DNA of 29,673 bases from Bacillota bacterium (GCA_023395595.1 JAEWYO010000040.1:1-29673), one strand, 5' to 3'; counted from the stretch's first letter, positions 15,304-23,765 are shown. Notes: generated from the letters alone by a model not told the origin. Translations and numbers: made by a program.

Positions 15304-15323
15304 TTGGATCGTATTCTGTTGCG

Positions 15324-17864
15324 TTAACCCTCACCGCGGTGATAGATCGGGTCGTCCTCGCTCGGCACCGTGTCCGAGAATCCCCAGACGAGACCATCCG
15401 GAATTCTGCGCTGGTAGCTGTCCTCAATTGTGCCGACGCGCTTATTGCCGTGGCGGTTGAGCTGCTCTCCCATGAACAGCATGCAGGCGGAGACGCCCCC
15501 GTCTAGGTTATATGCTTGTGTGCAGCCTTCCTTCACGAAGAGATCGGCAAAGGCGGTAAGGCGCATGCCGTAGCTATACTCCTTCTGCCGTCCGTCCACA
15601 ACAATCGCGACGAAGTGCCCGGGCTCGATCATACCAAGACCCGTGCGCGGGTTTGTCTCGTTGCCGATGCGCGGGAAATGGTCAATATCCGCCGTGGTCA
15701 ATACGCCATCGCGGATCATCATCGGCGCAAAGGAAAATGCCTCCCGCACGCCGTCCATGAGCAACTCGGTGGCGTTCGTCTCCTTGGGCGAGAAGATGCG
15801 CATTGTCATATCCGGATACATCGCCATAAAGTCGTTTTTCGCGCTGTCAAGAAACACCTTTCCGTCACGGATGAGGATGCTCTTGTATTGCGTGTCGCTC
15901 TCGACGAGATTGTCTCCGGTAATCATCAGCACGGCTTTGTTGCGCCGCGCGAGAATCCAGGGTTTGATTGCGCCCGCGCCATTGCGATTGTCCGCCGCCT
16001 GTACGGTGCGGAATGCGTTGATCTCCCGCATACGGATGTGCGCCACGAAGTAAACCAGCGGGAACGTCTTTCCGCCATAGTTGGTGTATTCCGAGTTCAC
16101 GCGGTCAATCATAATGGACAGCGTGTCCGTGCGGTACTCCCAGTGGCCTTTCTCCTCGTCGGTAACGATCACCTCGGCGGGATCGCCCTCTTGGCGGTAA
16201 AACTCGTCGCTGGCGGATGCCGCAATCGCCTGCGTATCCCCTTCGGATTCCGTTTCCGCCTGTGCCTCCGGTTCTGTCGAAGGTTCCGGCGTGGTGATGG
16301 GTTCCGGCGTGGCGGCCTCAGTTGGCGCGGGTGTTTCGGCGGGCGCTGCCTCCGCGATCTCTTTCTTGCTCAGGTAGCTCAGCGCGCCGGATGCCAGCAA
16401 GCCAAGCACGAGCGGCAGAAGCGAGAGCACGAGCGCGCCGCCGCGGATCTTGCCGCGCCGTTTGCGCAAGCCGACCGTAAAGAGTAGAATCAGCGTCAGC
16501 ACTGTGCCGCCGATTGCGATGCCGAGGCGAACGGTTTGCGAAGCGCCAAGCGTTGCCAGAAGCGAGAGGTTTTGCGGTTGCGCCGCGTCTTGCATCATAT
16601 CTGCGTCCGGCTGATCCGCCGCCGGTTCCTGCGCGGGCTCCTCTACCGGTGCCTCGGTGGGCTCCGGTGTGGGCGCTGGCGTCGGTGTCGGGTCCACATA
16701 GGCGCCAAGCTGTGCAGAATCGATGTTTTCAAAGAGATTGCCGCCCGTGCTGTCTTCTCCAACCGTACTCTCTCTTAGCTCGAACGCGGCAGAGAGCGTC
16801 AGCGTGGTTTCGTAAGCATGGCGCGAATTGCAAAACGCAAACACATCGGTCGCGAGTTCCTGAACGCTCTTGCCGCGCACACCGTTGAGCGGCGTGGCGT
16901 AGTCCAGCGTGGTGCCACCGGTTGCGGAAGCAAGATAGATCTTCTGCACACCGTTTTCTTCTGCGGCACGGAGGGTATATTCGCCCGTGAACTGCGCGGC
17001 ACCGTCCGGCGCGGTCTCGTCGTCTATATGCGTAACGATCACCTTCGGGTGGAGCGCTGCAATCTGTTCTGTGATGAACGCAGTCGTGGGTTTTCTGCCC
17101 CAGTCATTCTTCACCAGTTTATAAAGCTTTTCATTGATGCTGGTGAATGCGCCAAACGCCGGATACTGGTCAAATCCCGCGTACCAGAGCGCACTGAGCA
17201 GCTCCTGCTGCGCGCTGCGCGTGCCGGGCGACATGACCACTAACGCGGTCGGAATATCGTGGTTTGCGCCATAGGTCGCAATCACGCCAAAGAACTCGTC
17301 CATGGCGGTTTTCGGGCTGGATGCAACAACCAGCAGATCCGCCGCAGATGGCGTTTTCCATTGCTGCACTTCGGCGGGCAGTTCCCCCGCGCCATAGACC
17401 GCAAGTGTGGAAAGCGAACCCGCTCCCGTGAAGTTGACGGCGGCTTTCACCGCGCCTTCCTTCAGCGGAAAATAGGCATTAAGAAACGGGGATGCCGCGT
17501 CTTCACCCAGCGTTGCGCCGCTTTGGTCAAACTGCGTCACGGTATACTGACTTGTGGGCGTGAACCATTCCAGATACAGCCCCTGTGCGCCCGCCGCCAG
17601 GTCCACCTGTACCGACTGGCCGGACGCGAAGCTCTGATAGCTCTCCACAAGCCCGTCGGTGATGCGGTATTCCTTGCCCGCCAGCTCCGCCGGCAGGGTG
17701 ATGGTGCACTCCGCCGTTACCGTTCCTACTTGTTGGGTCTGAATCTCTGCCGATTCCGCCCGCGCGCCGGAAAGGGGTACAAATCCCGAAAACAGCAGCA
17801 GCAACACGGTCAGCGCCGCTGCAATCCGGCTCAAACGTTTTGTTTTGATCATTTTTGTAAACAT
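15324..17864 (-). CDS. Secreted membrane protein with PIG-L/LmbE-like domain and phosphodiester glycosidase (NAGPA) domain, paralog 1
   Basis: From ATG 17864 the protein has 846 residues. In order it has a signal peptide (1-36, ending GARA), a beta-rich region (about 45-165), a PIG-L/LmbE-like domain (about 174-350), a Pro/Thr/Glu linker (391-430), a two-helix membrane hairpin (446-466 and 476-496), a second Pro-rich linker (502-548) and a NAGPA domain (about 575-835). The NAGPA part shows GMIEPGHFVAIVVDGRQ and AYNLDGGVSACMLFMGE. NAGPA enzymes cleave GlcNAc-phosphodiester bonds. In the PIG-L-like part the zinc motif HPDD is replaced (SSPKTAMDE), and only His279 of the THIDDE segment remains, so deacetylase activity is unlikely. 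Both large domains should lie outside the cell. The frame is open to TTG 17900, which overlaps the -35 box. The paralog at 23766-26261 has the same layout. Confidence 0.82.
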   Translation of the reverse strand: MFTKMIKTKRLSRIAAALTVLLLLFSGFVPLSGARAESAEIQTQQVGTVTAECTITLPAELAGKEYRITDGLVESYQSFASGQSVQVDLAAGAQGLYLEWFTPTSQYTVTQFDQSGATLGEDAASPFLNAYFPLKEGAVKAAVNFTGAGSLSTLAVYGAGELPAEVQQWKTPSAADLLVVASSPKTAMDEFFGVIATYGANHDIPTALVVMSPGTRSAQQELLSALWYAGFDQYPAFGAFTSINEKLYKLVKNDWGRKPTTAFITEQIAALHPKVIVTHIDDETAPDGAAQFTGEYTLRAAEENGVQKIYLASATGGTTLDYATPLNGVRGKSVQELATDVFAFCNSRHAYETTLTLSAAFELRESTVGEDSTGGNLFENIDSAQLGAYVDPTPTPAPTPEPTEAPVEEPAQEPAADQPDADMMQDAAQPQNLSLLATLGASQTVRLGIAIGGTVLTLILLFTVGLRKRRGKIRGGALVLSLLPLVLGLLASGALSYLSKKEIAEAAPAETPAPTEAATPEPITTPEPSTEPEAQAETESEGDTQAIAASASDEFYRQEGDPAEVIVTDEEKGHWEYRTDTLSIMIDRVNSEYTNYGGKTFPLVYFVAHIRMREINAFRTVQAADNRNGAGAIKPWILARRNKAVLMITGDNLVESDTQYKSILIRDGKVFLDSAKNDFMAMYPDMTMRIFSPKETNATELLMDGVREAFSFAPMMIRDGVLTTADIDHFPRIGNETNPRTGLGMIEPGHFVAIVVDGRQKEYSYGMRLTAFADLFVKEGCTQAYNLDGGVSACMLFMGEQLNRHGNKRVGTIEDSYQRRIPDGLVWGFSDTVPSEDDPIYHRGEG

Positions 17865-17870
17865 GGTTCT

Positions 17871-17900
17871 AGTATACACAACACAAGTTCGCAAAGTCAA
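17871..17900 (-). promoter_or_regulatory. Promoter of the first NAGPA-domain gene, placed for a leaderless mRNA
   Basis: On the minus strand TTGACT (17900-17895) and TATACT (17876-17871) are 18 bases apart. Six bases separate the -10 from ATG 17864, so the expected RNA start falls on or next to the A of the start codon. No ribosome binding site is present. Confidence 0.6.
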
Positions 17901-18057
17901 AGTGAATGTAACCCTGCGGTGAAATTCGGGTGAACAAACATCACAATTCGCGTCGTTCGCCTATGATGCCCTCGCGTTCTTTGATATGATTTTTATGCTA
18001 TGCGGATTTGCTTTGCGCGCTTTGATTCAAAATAGCCGCGCGCGAACGCTAGATCGA

Positions 18058-18086
18058 TTGAATTACCCTGCCGCTTCTACTATAAT
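18058..18086 (+). promoter_or_regulatory. Sigma-A type promoter of the LRR lipoprotein-capA genes
   Basis: TTGAAT (18058-18063) and a perfect TATAAT (18081-18086) are 17 bases apart. RNA would start near 18093, about 43 bases before the ATG, with AAAGGAGA as ribosome binding site. Confidence 0.75.
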
Positions 18087-18135
18087 TTATAGGAGAATCT
18101 CATTTCCCCCGGCGCGTGCCGGAAAGGAGAACGCA

Positions 18136-19632
18136 ATGTCCCCGAAAAAAGCACTCGTTCTGGCGCTGGTTTGCCTGTCCCTTGTCGGCTTGTTCGGCTG
18201 CAGCAACTTGCCAGAGGCTGCGGAACAACCCGCCGCAACCGCACCTGTTACCCAACTTGACCAAAGCAACAAAGGCCTCGCTGACGCGGACCTTTCCGCA
18301 TTGTCCGCGCAGACGCAGCTCACCAATCTCGATCTGCGCGGAAACGATCTTTCCGTAGACGCGGTCGCGGCGCTCATCGCCGCGCTGCCCAACTGCGAAG
18401 TCCTCTGGAGCATCCCGCTCGGTTCCGCGCGCTTTGACAGCACGACCACAGAGCTTGTGCTCCCTGCGGACGCGACAGCAGACGATCTCACCCGCCTGTC
18501 GCTCTTCCCCGCGCTGGTCAAGGTGGACGCAAGCTCCATGACGGTCTATGCGGCGCTCAAGGAAGCCGCCTCTGCTCTGCCAACCTGTGAGATTCGCTGG
18601 AACGTGGATGTACTGGGTCAAAGCTATCCGTCCTCCACCACCACGCTCGACCTGAAAAATACGACCATTTCGGATGTGAACGCGCTTGCTGCCTCGCTCA
18701 GCGGGTTCACCAAGCTCGACTCCGTTGACCTCACCGGGCAGAAACTCACCCCCGATGACATGACCGCGCTCACCGCCGCGCTGCCGCAGACGCAGTTCCT
18801 CTGGAGCATCGACCTCTTCGGCGTTTCCGTCGATTCTGCGGCCACTGAGGCGGACATCAGCAATATCCCCGTGGAGAGCGTGGAGTCGGTTTCGCAAAAG
18901 CTCGCGCTGCTGCCGAATCTAACCAAACTTGTGATGTGCAACTGCGGGTTGACGAACGAGCAGATGGAGACGCTGATTGCTGCGCACCCGGACGTGAAGT
19001 TCGTCTGGCTCATCAAGATCGGCGGCTGGGAGATGCGCACGGACGTGAAAGCCTTCTCTAAGGGCAACCGCAAGACGTTTGACGGCGGCGCGTATGTCGG
19101 CAAAGGCAAGACCAACTTCGAAAGCGCCGATCTTGAGCCGCTCAAGTACTGCACAGATCTCATCGCGCTCGACCTCGGCCACGGCAGCCGCATCACCGAC
19201 TTGAGCTTCCTGCAATACGTCCCCAAGTTGCGCTTTTTAATCCTCGCAATGAACCGCATTACCGACATCAATGCCCTCCAATATTGCCCCGATCTGGAGT
19301 ATCTGGAAATCTTTCAGAATTTTATCGGAGACTGGTCGCCGCTGCTCTCACTCAAAAAACTCACGCACCTGAATTGCAGTACGAACTATGGAAAGGACGC
19401 GGACGGCAACCGCACGTTCCCCGATTATACGATTCTCAAGCAGATGCCGCAGCTCCAGCGCCTCTGGGTGATCCGCTGCGGACTCAGCGAAGAACAGATG
19501 ACAGACCTGCGTACCGCGCTGCCCAACACCGTGATCAACAACATCGGCACACATTCCACCTCCGACGGCTGGCGTGACAACGACCTCTATCGAGAGATGC
19601 AGGGGCTTTTCAATCTGCCGATTTCGGATTGA
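18136..19632 (+). CDS. Leucine-rich-repeat lipoprotein with tandem 66-residue repeats
   Basis: This is a 498-residue surface lipoprotein. The signal peptide ends in the lipobox LFGC with Cys22. Residues 50-297 hold four imperfect repeats of 64-68 residues, each with an LRR-like beta strand and ending in a motif such as ALPNCEVLWSIPLG. The conserved Trp lies at 91, 155, 223 and 291. Shorter classical LRRs follow (about 340-415: ALDLGHGSRITDLSFL, FLILAMNRITDINALQYCP, YLEIFQNF), and a last partial repeat lies near 448-471. No catalytic motif is seen. The likely role is binding a protein or glycan at the outer surface. AAAGGAGA lies 5 bases before ATG 18136, while the frame is open from 17986 without support. 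It is followed by a CapA-type lipoprotein gene, 82 bases on, probably in one operon. Confidence 0.85.
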   Translation: MSPKKALVLALVCLSLVGLFGCSNLPEAAEQPAATAPVTQLDQSNKGLADADLSALSAQTQLTNLDLRGNDLSVDAVAALIAALPNCEVLWSIPLGSARFDSTTTELVLPADATADDLTRLSLFPALVKVDASSMTVYAALKEAASALPTCEIRWNVDVLGQSYPSSTTTLDLKNTTISDVNALAASLSGFTKLDSVDLTGQKLTPDDMTALTAALPQTQFLWSIDLFGVSVDSAATEADISNIPVESVESVSQKLALLPNLTKLVMCNCGLTNEQMETLIAAHPDVKFVWLIKIGGWEMRTDVKAFSKGNRKTFDGGAYVGKGKTNFESADLEPLKYCTDLIALDLGHGSRITDLSFLQYVPKLRFLILAMNRITDINALQYCPDLEYLEIFQNFIGDWSPLLSLKKLTHLNCSTNYGKDADGNRTFPDYTILKQMPQLQRLWVIRCGLSEEQMTDLRTALPNTVINNIGTHSTSDGWRDNDLYREMQGLFNLPISD

Positions 19633-19638
19633 TATTCG

Positions 19639-19714
19639 CGCGATTCATTTTGCAACCAACAGTAGGAGTAATGTGCACGCGATTCCCTTTTTGAGACCAA
19701 CGACAGGAGAAATC
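19639..19714 (+). repeat. Imperfect 39-base tandem repeat of a ribosome-binding region
   Basis: Copy 1 (19639-19677) and copy 2 (from 19678) both run CGCGATTC, a T-rich stretch, ACCAAC, three bases, AGGAG, then A/T-rich bases and an ATG or near-ATG. Copy 2 serves the capA start at 19715. Copy 1 would start a 7-codon frame (MCTRFPF, 19671-19694) that ends 20 bases before capA. Confidence 0.6.
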
Positions 19715-21010
19715 ATGAAAAAGCGACTATCTTACGGCCTTCTGGCGCTGGCAAGCGTTCTCGTGCTTGCCGCCTGCGCCCCGACGCAAGAAAGCCCTAG
19801 CGCGGAGGCGCAAACCCTCACACCCGAACCAGCTGCCACCGCCACACCGCAGCCGACCGAAGTGCCCACACCGGAGCCAACCCCGACGCCGGAACCCACA
19901 CCGACGGTGATCACCCTCGGCGCCATCGGGGACATCATGATGATGCCCGCGGAACTCACAGGCGCATACAACGCCGAGACGGACAGCTACGACTTCACCA
20001 ACAGTTTCCTCGGCGTAGCCAATCAGTTCCGCTCGGTCGATTTGATGTGCGGCAACTTCGAGAGCACGCTCGCCGGAAAGGACGCGGGTTATTCGGTCAA
20101 GAAACGGCCGGAGGAGCGCGCGGATACCTTCAACGCACCGGACATCATCATCGACAACCTCAAGGATATCGGGTTCGACTTCCTCAGCACAGGCAACAAC
20201 CATGCGCTGGATCGCGGGATGCCGGGTCTTCTGCGCACGCTGGACATCCTGGACAAAAAAGGCATTTCACACACCGGCACCGCGCGCTCCAACGAAGAGC
20301 GCGACACGCCGCTGATCATCGACGTGAAAGGAATCAAGATCGGCTTCATCGCGCCGACGGAGATCATCAATAAGAACGAACGCCTCATGACCGATCAAGA
20401 AGCGGAATACGCCGTCACACGCCTGTATTCCCAGCAAGAACGGCTGGTCTCGGAGATCAAAGCGCTGCGCGCGGCGGGCGCGGACTTCATCGTCGCTTAT
20501 CCGCATTGGGACAAGGAGCACAAGACGGGAGCAAACGCGCGCACAAGGGAAGCGGCGAAGCTCCTCTTCGAATCCGGCGTGGATGTGATTTTAGGCTCGC
20601 ATCCTCACGTGGTCCAGAGCATTGAGTACATGACGGTGGAGCGCGAAGGCGGTTCGTATACCGGGCTTGTCGTGTATTCGATGGGCAACTTCATCTCCAA
20701 CATGTCCAACAAGAAAGACTTGGATATTCTCAAGTATGGCCTGTATGTCCAGCTCACGATCGAAAAAGGCCTCGACGGCAAGACAACGATCAAGGCCGCC
20801 GAGTATATGCCAACATTCTGCTTCTATCGTTCCATCAACAAGAGCTATCTTTTCCAGGTTGTGCCTGCGCTTGCGGACACGACGCAGATTCAATCCTATT
20901 CCGAATTGAGCGAAAAAGAGCTCAAACGCGTAACCGCTGCGCGGGATTTCGTGATCGACATCTGCACGACGGCGATCCCCGTGATGGACGACGCTGCCTG
21001 GGTCAAATAA
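19715..21010 (+). CDS. CapA family lipoprotein (poly-gamma-glutamate synthesis type metallophosphatase fold)
   Basis: This is a 431-residue lipoprotein of the CapA/PGA_cap family. The lipobox is LAAC with Cys21, followed by a Pro/Thr/Glu spacer (about 36-64). The metallophosphatase-like motifs are in order: GDIMMM (72-77), GNFEST (113-118), GNNHALDRG (160-168), YPHWDKEH (262-269), GSHPHVVQ (294-301) and SMGNF (322-326). All metal-binding Asp, Asn and His positions seem present. CapA proteins take part in making or anchoring capsular polymers, but the reaction is not settled, and no capB or capC is here. AGGAGA lies 4 bases before ATG 19715. It is probably co-transcribed with the LRR lipoprotein gene and closed by the terminator at 21030-21064. 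A second CapA-type gene lies at 26396-27787. Confidence 0.88.
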   Translation: MKKRLSYGLLALASVLVLAACAPTQESPSAEAQTLTPEPAATATPQPTEVPTPEPTPTPEPTPTVITLGAIGDIMMMPAELTGAYNAETDSYDFTNSFLGVANQFRSVDLMCGNFESTLAGKDAGYSVKKRPEERADTFNAPDIIIDNLKDIGFDFLSTGNNHALDRGMPGLLRTLDILDKKGISHTGTARSNEERDTPLIIDVKGIKIGFIAPTEIINKNERLMTDQEAEYAVTRLYSQQERLVSEIKALRAAGADFIVAYPHWDKEHKTGANARTREAAKLLFESGVDVILGSHPHVVQSIEYMTVEREGGSYTGLVVYSMGNFISNMSNKKDLDILKYGLYVQLTIEKGLDGKTTIKAAEYMPTFCFYRSINKSYLFQVVPALADTTQIQSYSELSEKELKRVTAARDFVIDICTTAIPVMDDAAWVK

Positions 21011-21029
21011 TCTTTTTCATCGCACGCAC

Positions 21030-21064
21030 AAAGCCCGCAGCAAACGAATTGCCGCGGGCTTTTC
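21030..21064. terminator. Bidirectional terminator between capA and the polymerase-like gene
   Basis: AAAGCCCGC (21030-21038) and GCGGGCTTT (21054-21062) pair perfectly, with more pairs inside. A T-run follows on the plus strand. The minus-strand gene ends 50 bases away on the other side. Confidence 0.85.
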
Positions 21065-21113
21065 TCATACGTTGTCTGAATTTATTGCAAAACCGAAACG
21101 TTGTTACGCGGGG

Positions 21114-22607
21114 TTATGCTGCCTGTTCCGTTCGGTTCAGGCGGAGGATAAAGCCAGCCGCGATCATAAACCAAATCCAAACGATATTGAGCGAGTTGGT
21201 CGCAAAGAGGAAATCCTCCATCATACCCTCGGCAACGGCAAAGAGCAGAACGGCGGGCAGCATGCGAACCGCAAGCGGCTGCACTTGTTTCTTACCAAAC
21301 GAGAGGCGAAGCGAGCCAACCGCAGCCACCGCGAGAACCGCAAGCGAAAGCAGCAGCCCGGGAACGCCGAACGAAACCAGCGTGCCGACCAGCGAGTTGT
21401 GAAAGATACCAATCGGCGACTCTGCGGGGAAATATGGCGCCATCACCTCCGAGGCGATCCAAGGTCCCGTACCGATTGCAAAGATGTCCGGATTTTTCTG
21501 GAGCCCGTTCCAAACCCCAAGCCAGATATCCGTTCTGCCGTTGAAGCTGTCCGCATCCGAAAGATCGCGCGAGACAACCGCGTCCGCAGTTTCGTTGGTC
21601 TGCAAGGTCGATGGCTCCTGCGTCGTACTTGTTGCCGCCGGCAGGGCGGGGGTTTGCTCCGCCGTGCTCGACGCTTCCGGCAGCGCTTCGGTCTGCGCCG
21701 CTGCACCCTGCGCGAGGATCGTGTTGCAAGCCTGTACCGTAACATCCGCTCCCTTGTAGAATACGATGACGACCGCAGCCGCGGCAAGCGCGCAAATGCC
21801 CCACCGCAGGATCGTGTGCATCCTGCCGTTTAGCACGTCACGCAGCGCAAGGAAAATCTCAAACGCAATGGCAATGCCCGCGCCGAGGATTGCGGTTCTG
21901 CTGACGGTTTGCGCAAGCGGAATGTAGCAGATCAGCGCAGCCAGAATCAGCAGCGCTTTCTTCCAGCCCTTCTTTGTGTTGGCCAGCAAAATACCGGCGA
22001 GGATGATCCCAAGCGCGGGCGCGGGTGCGCTGCGGTTCGGGTGGGTGTCAATGCTGAGTCTTCCCCCCGCGATACTAACGCCTTCAAAGACCGAAGGGAA
22101 CTTCTCCGCAATCTCCTTTGCAAACACGGCAATCAGGCTCAACAGCGAAAGCAGTACGGCAACGATCAGCATCGAAACGATGATCCACATCAGCACGCGC
22201 TTTGCCTGCTCCTGCTCAAACGCATAGGCGATGCCAAAGCAGAGGAAGATTGCCGCACACGCACTCGCAAACCACAAATAGGAGTCCACCATGTGCGCGC
22301 GCGAATGGTTCGAAAAGACCGTCACGACACCCCAGGCCAGAAAAGCTGCGAGCAACTTGATTTCAAAATTCTTCGTAACCCGTCTGCTCGTATACAGCTG
22401 GGAAAACAGCAGCAGCGACGCGGGAAAGAACCAATAGAGCAACAGCGTGTTGTGATCGATGGGTAGCAGATTGAACAACACCTCGATCGCGATGCATCCC
22501 ATCAGCGACAGCACGGCAGCAAAGCGCCAGGAAAACGCGCCGTTTTCGCGGAGCGAGAGCGTATTCGCTTTGCTTTGTGATTCATTCTGCGGTTGTTTCG
22601 TTTTCAT
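21114..22607 (-). CDS. O-antigen ligase/polymerase-like (Wzy_C) membrane protein
   Basis: This is a 497-residue polytopic membrane protein with about 11-12 hydrophobic helices from residue 26 on. It fits the O-antigen ligase/polymerase superfamily, which joins or transfers lipid-linked glycan chains outside the membrane. The family region follows a large outer loop: SRTAILGAG (236-244), then NGRTDIWLGVWNG (356-368) with the conserved Arg358, and IFHNSLVG (401-408) with His403. The loop (about 287-355) carries a low-complexity Ala/Thr/Glu/Pro insert (305-342) like the spacers of neighbouring surface proteins. GAGGGG lies about 5 bases before ATG 22607, whereas the upstream ATG at 22640 is less likely. 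The gene lies downstream of the GT14 gene on the same strand, with a hairpin and T-run just before it. Confidence 0.85.
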   Translation of the reverse strand: MKTKQPQNESQSKANTLSLRENGAFSWRFAAVLSLMGCIAIEVLFNLLPIDHNTLLLYWFFPASLLLFSQLYTSRRVTKNFEIKLLAAFLAWGVVTVFSNHSRAHMVDSYLWFASACAAIFLCFGIAYAFEQEQAKRVLMWIIVSMLIVAVLLSLLSLIAVFAKEIAEKFPSVFEGVSIAGGRLSIDTHPNRSAPAPALGIILAGILLANTKKGWKKALLILAALICYIPLAQTVSRTAILGAGIAIAFEIFLALRDVLNGRMHTILRWGICALAAAAVVIVFYKGADVTVQACNTILAQGAAAQTEALPEASSTAEQTPALPAATSTTQEPSTLQTNETADAVVSRDLSDADSFNGRTDIWLGVWNGLQKNPDIFAIGTGPWIASEVMAPYFPAESPIGIFHNSLVGTLVSFGVPGLLLSLAVLAVAAVGSLRLSFGKKQVQPLAVRMLPAVLLFAVAEGMMEDFLFATNSLNIVWIWFMIAAGFILRLNRTEQAA

Positions 22608-22630
22608 GTTTTCCCCTCGGGTGCGCGTGC

Positions 22631-22678
22631 AAAAAAACACCCCGCGCCTGTATGGTGCATTTTACACCAAAGCGCGGG
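22631..22678 (-). terminator. Hairpin with U-run in front of the polymerase-like gene
   Basis: On the minus strand CCCGCGC and GCGCGGG close an inner hairpin GGTGT/GCACC, and TTTTTTT follows within 4 bases. It ends about 15 bases before the ribosome binding site of the gene at 22607. It can end the GT14 transcript or act as an attenuator of the polymerase gene. Confidence 0.65.
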
Positions 22679-22815
22679 AAACGTCTATCCCTTGTTCGTA
22701 ATTTGCAGTGTGCATCAAGCAGACTGATGTATCATGTGAAATGCTCTTTTTTACGATCAAACCGCAATTTTTAGGAAAATTTTAGCCGAAGCGTTCCACC
22801 AATTTGGGCGATTGT

Positions 22816-23736
22816 TTACCGACTTTCCCGCTGGGCGGCGAGAATGGTTTCGCTGATTCGCTGAATGATTGATTCGTCCTTGTCCTGGTCAAACTTTCGC
22901 GCAAAGAGCATGCCGCTTGCCAACAGCATATCATAATCCGCGCTTGTAAGCGTGCGCGGAGATGCGCCGCCGCCGGACCAGTCCACATAGCGCATGGTCG
23001 CCGCCTGTTCGTCATCCCAGCCCATGAATGCGCGCCGCTCCAGGAAGGGCGAATTGGCAACCAGCGTTTGCAGCCAGATTTCGTCCGCGCAGGAGGAGGC
23101 GCGATAATATGCGCGGTATTGCGGCATCATCTCCACCACATAACGCGCGAGCGCATGCGTGATCGAAAACCAAACCCCGCCTTTTTGGAACACGACCGGC
23201 GCGTTTTTAATCCGGTTGACCCGCAGCAGAGTTTGCAGCGAACCAAACAACGGCGCCAGCCTGCGATCCAGCTTCTTCCAAAACGGTTGAATCGGATTTT
23301 GCCAGTGCCAATGCGCGATTCTCCGCTCAATAACCACTGGCTTAGCCGTCTCGCGTTCAAAGGAGACAAACTCCTGCCCCGCGTGCGCGTCAAAGAACGC
23401 ATGAATCTCCCGCTGCGTTTTCAGCGGAAGATCCACTCCGGAGAGCAGATGATAAAACGCGTGTTCTTCGCGGCTTGCCTGCGCCACGAGCGACACAATT
23501 GCGTCGATAAACACTTCGCTGCCCCAGCGCGCATCCAACCGCGGCACAAACTCCATGCGGCAATGTGGCGCGGCGGCCGAGAGTTCCGCTTCGTCAAATC
23601 CCTGTGCTTTTTTGTCAATATGCAGATAGAGGTCGTTTTGCGGGTCGTCGAGCAGGCGCAAGAGCGTCAGCAACTGCGCTTTTTTGTTGTGCGCTGTAAT
23701 CAGGTATGCATGCTTTTGCTGCGCTGCTTGCTCCAT
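22816..23736 (-). CDS. GT14 family (core-2/I-branching type) glycosyltransferase
   Basis: This is a 306-residue cytoplasmic glycosyltransferase of family GT14, named after the eukaryotic beta-1,6-GlcNAc branching enzymes. Bacterial members often serve surface polysaccharide clusters. Typical stretches are HAYLITAHNKKAQLLTLLRL (9-28), DLYLHIDKK (35-43), YHLLSGVDLPLKT (95-107), the stretch around KGGVWFSITHALARYV and ADEIWLQTLVANSPF, which holds the likely catalytic Glu. There is no membrane helix. The sugar donor is not certain. ATG 23736 is preferred over 23787 because the protein similarity begins there and AAAGGG lies 8 bases before. It starts 29 bases after the stop of the second NAGPA-domain gene, so the two are probably one transcript. 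Confidence 0.85.
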   Translation of the reverse strand: MEQAAQQKHAYLITAHNKKAQLLTLLRLLDDPQNDLYLHIDKKAQGFDEAELSAAAPHCRMEFVPRLDARWGSEVFIDAIVSLVAQASREEHAFYHLLSGVDLPLKTQREIHAFFDAHAGQEFVSFERETAKPVVIERRIAHWHWQNPIQPFWKKLDRRLAPLFGSLQTLLRVNRIKNAPVVFQKGGVWFSITHALARYVVEMMPQYRAYYRASSCADEIWLQTLVANSPFLERRAFMGWDDEQAATMRYVDWSGGGASPRTLTSADYDMLLASGMLFARKFDQDKDESIIQRISETILAAQRESR

Positions 23737-23765
23737 CGTACTGCCCTTTCCAAAAACGCTAGTGC

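Larger units (their letters stand above)
14955..15323. other. Regulatory region upstream of nagA and end of the first NAGPA gene
   Basis: This 369-base region has no gene. It holds the nagA ribosome binding site, two copies of a 16-base direct repeat (15085-15100 and 15152-15167) with the palindrome TGACATGTCA (15109-15118) between them, a minus-strand TATAAT (15172-15167) overlapping the second repeat, and the terminator of the NAGPA-domain gene (15270-15303). The stretch 15183-15265 shows nothing I recognise. Confidence 0.6.

Noticed and set aside
17986..18135. Longer N-terminus for the LRR lipoprotein
   Set aside because: The promoter at 18058-18086 lies inside this stretch, and the lipoprotein signal peptide begins at 18136 after AAAGGAGA.
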